From Chitinivibrionales bacterium (lineage in GTDB: Bacteria; Fibrobacterota; Chitinivibrionia; Chitinivibrionales; WJMI01): a stretch of DNA of 8,051 bases. Under the pieces are notes generated by a model, which saw only the letters and a program-made list of their open reading frames with translations, had not been told where the DNA came from and did not search any database. Position numbers and translations under genes: made by a program. Every line of letters begins with the position of its first letter. Within the stretch, counting starts at the first letter, position 1. Below, in pieces: positions 7,088 to 8,051 of this stretch. The stretch lies in the NCBI GenBank assembly GCA_014729595.1, contig WJJU01000181.1, positions 1-8,051 of the forward strand, in the 5' to 3' direction.

Positions 7088-7134
7088 TTGCGTGCGCGGC
7101 AAGGAATATGCGTTACGCGCAACCAAGTTTTTTT
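7088..7134 (+). terminator. Possible weak intrinsic terminator
   Basis: TTGCGTG (7088-7094) pairs with CGCGCAA (7116-7122) over 7 bp with one G-T wobble and a large 21-base loop. It is followed after 5 bases by seven T (7128-7134). The large loop and the gap before the T-tract lower confidence. Confidence 0.3.
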
Positions 7135-7386
7135 CGCCGGAGCGTTCGGTTTTGCGGCACGGGATAGCCGCTTAACCCTATCGTTGCCAAAGTTCCTCGG
7201 TATTCAAGCGTGAGGCGAGGCGGGGAACGCTTACTGGTCGTAAGTGGATTGCGCCTAACGAATCGATTGGATGCCGAGGGGCTTTCCCTGAGGGTAAAAA
7301 CTGGTTTGACATATATTGAGATTTCCGAAATTCACCGGTAGTGAAATCCCGAAATAGATATAACCTTGGCTATAAGTCCAAATAAT
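7135..7386. other. Intergenic DNA with no recognised feature
   Basis: No reading frame here looks coding on either strand, and no tRNA, tmRNA, SRP, RNase P or known riboswitch motif was recognised. TTGACA at 7306-7311 matches the -35 consensus perfectly, but no good -10 follows at 16-18 bases. A small hairpin TTCAC-cggta-GTGAA lies at about 7331-7345. Together with the entries on either side, this covers the roughly 740-bp gene-free gap between the barrel gene and fur. Confidence 0.3.
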
Positions 7387-7527
7387 GTAACTACTCAGGT
7401 GGTAGGTCGTTAACACGCTTTGCGCCCCCTAAATCCCCCGCAGGGGGGACTTAAATGCAAAACTATCGATTCACCAGGTCTTAAATCGCTCCCGCGGGGG
7501 ATTTAGGGGGCGAACCTGAGTAGTGAC
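7387..7527. mobile_element. MITE-like palindromic element with target duplication
   Basis: A 141-bp non-coding element is bounded by 14-bp terminal inverted repeats: GTAACTACTCAGGT at 7387-7400 and its complement, with one mismatch, at 7514-7527. The 8-bp sequence CAAATAAT occurs directly outside both ends (7379-7386 and 7528-7535), as expected for a target-site duplication. Inside, a perfect 19-bp inverted repeat CGCCCCCTAAATCCCCCGC (7423-7441) faces its complement at 7494-7512, so a single strand would fold back strongly. There is no transposase. The GTAA end and 8-bp duplication agree with what is known of IS66-family elements, suggesting mobilisation in trans by such a transposase; that assignment is inference. 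The element ends 79 bases before the fur start codon. Confidence 0.75.
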
Positions 7528-7606
7528 CAAATAATTGAATTACTTAAATAAATGTCAAACGGATTGTTATGCAACGATTGGGTCAACAGTCTGTAAGGGG
7601 GCGGTA

Positions 7607-8051
7607 GTGACGTTATCTGATAAGGGTGCGGCACTGGAATCGTTTGTTGACTACTTACGTGAAAAGGGCTTCGCCTGCACGCCGCAGCGTCGTGCCGTGC
7701 TTGAAGAGATTCTTGCGAGTCCGAATCATTTTGATGCCGAAGAGCTGGCGGCCCGCATGCGTCGACGTGGCGACGGGGTCAGCAGGGCGACGGTGTATCG
7801 GACGGTCGGGCACCTGTGCAAAGCGGGGGTGGTGCGGAAGATCGATGTAGATCAGACACACGCGCTTTATGAGTGTACCGCCGGTGTCGGCCACCATGAG
7901 CATCTTATCTGCAGGCGCTGTGGGCGGATAACTGAATTCCAAGATTTTGCGCTCGAAAAAAAGATCACCGCGATCGCCGAGGCAAATCATTTTCGTATGG
8001 AACGCCATACGGTACAGATATTCGGATTATGCGGGAGGTGCAGTGAACAGA
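7607..8051 (+). CDS. fur: Fur-family metal-dependent transcriptional repressor (3' end cut by window)
   Basis: 148 codons are visible and only the extreme C-terminus is missing. The N-terminal winged helix is clear: GFACTPQRRAVLEEIL (21-36), then recognition helix SRATVYRTVGHL (59-70). The C-terminal dimerisation and metal domain has HHEH (96-99), the Zn-binding pair CRRC (102-105) with E110 and D113, H128, H134, and the second pair CGRC (142-145). Both CxxC motifs point to a structural Zn site. Fur proteins repress iron-uptake genes with Fe(II) as corepressor; the features seen do not exclude PerR or Zur, so the exact metal is inferred. The GTG start is supported by AAGGGGG (7595-7601) 5 bases upstream and by the normal N-terminal length; no in-frame ATG fits better. 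A MITE ends about 80 bases upstream and may have displaced the original promoter. The gene stands alone in the visible DNA. Confidence 0.93.
   Translation, partial: MTLSDKGAALESFVDYLREKGFACTPQRRAVLEEILASPNHFDAEELAARMRRRGDGVSRATVYRTVGHLCKAGVVRKIDVDQTHALYECTAGVGHHEHLICRRCGRITEFQDFALEKKITAIAEANHFRMERHTVQIFGLCGRCSEQ

Larger units (their letters stand above)
7025..7134 (+). ncRNA. Candidate small RNA or leader between operator palindrome and terminator
   Basis: A rightward transcript starting near 7025 would end at the T-tract 7128-7134, giving about 110 bases with no convincing ORF. It could fold into CACGC-cgtt-GCGTG (7081-7094), which overlaps and excludes the terminator stem at 7088-7122, so an attenuator is also conceivable. 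The arrangement of operator-like palindrome, short RNA and poly-U resembles Fur-controlled small RNAs such as RyhB, but sequence similarity to them is not seen. This is inference from layout only. Confidence 0.25.

Noticed and set aside
6859..7213. Two overlapping plus-strand ORFs in the barrel-fur gap
   Set aside because: Neither shows a domain-like pattern. One starts antisense inside the barrel gene's signal peptide; the other starts inside the palindrome and runs through the T7 tract.
7306..7311. Perfect TTGACA -35 box
   Set aside because: No acceptable -10 hexamer follows at 16-18 bases and no gene starts just downstream before the MITE.
7655..8008. Minus-strand 117-codon ORF at the right end
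   Set aside because: It is the antisense shadow of the Fur-family gene, whose motifs are unambiguous on the plus strand.

Overview
The window is an ordinary-looking bacterial chromosome segment of mixed, roughly 50% GC composition. A predicted outer-membrane beta-barrel protein (signal peptide, C-terminal Phe) points to a Gram-negative, diderm host. The genes are housekeeping or widespread families, and I cannot place the organism more precisely. No phage, CRISPR, rRNA or tRNA gene was seen.

Layout, left to right. (1) 1-252, +: the open 3' end of a possible unidentified gene. (2) 455-2293, -: a MutS-type ATPase with an intact ATP site, but with predicted membrane segments and no mismatch-recognition domain. 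(3) 2402-3085, +: a SagB/ThcOx-type nitroreductase, divergent from the MutS-like gene, with an N-terminal export signal and a second strong ribosome-binding site behind that signal. (4) 3343-3690, -: pterin-4a-carbinolamine dehydratase. (5) 3899-4396, -: a coding-like stretch lying in the reading frame of the upstream argJ, interrupted by TAG and without a credible start, probably a decayed gene. (6) 4397-5605, -: argJ, the bifunctional ornithine acetyltransferase of arginine biosynthesis. (7) 5698-6864, -: an outer-membrane beta-barrel protein resembling PorV/UPF0164-type proteins. (8) About 740 bp without a convincing gene (6865-7606). It holds a perfect 17-bp palindrome overlapping candidate promoters for both strands, a possible small transcript ending at a hairpin plus T7, and a 141-bp MITE-like element with 14-bp terminal inverted repeats and an 8-bp target duplication. 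(9) 7607 to the window end, +: a Fur-family metal-dependent repressor that starts with GTG; only its last codons are missing.

The genes do not form one obvious pathway. On the minus strand the barrel protein, argJ, the decayed gene and the pterin dehydratase all point the same way and could be partly co-transcribed. The barrel gene and the candidate small RNA share an operator-like palindrome near the Fur-family gene, so local metal-dependent control is possible but unproven. The points most worth a second look are the MITE just upstream of fur, the palindrome/small-RNA candidate, the decayed gene behind argJ, and the membrane-embedded MutS-like protein.
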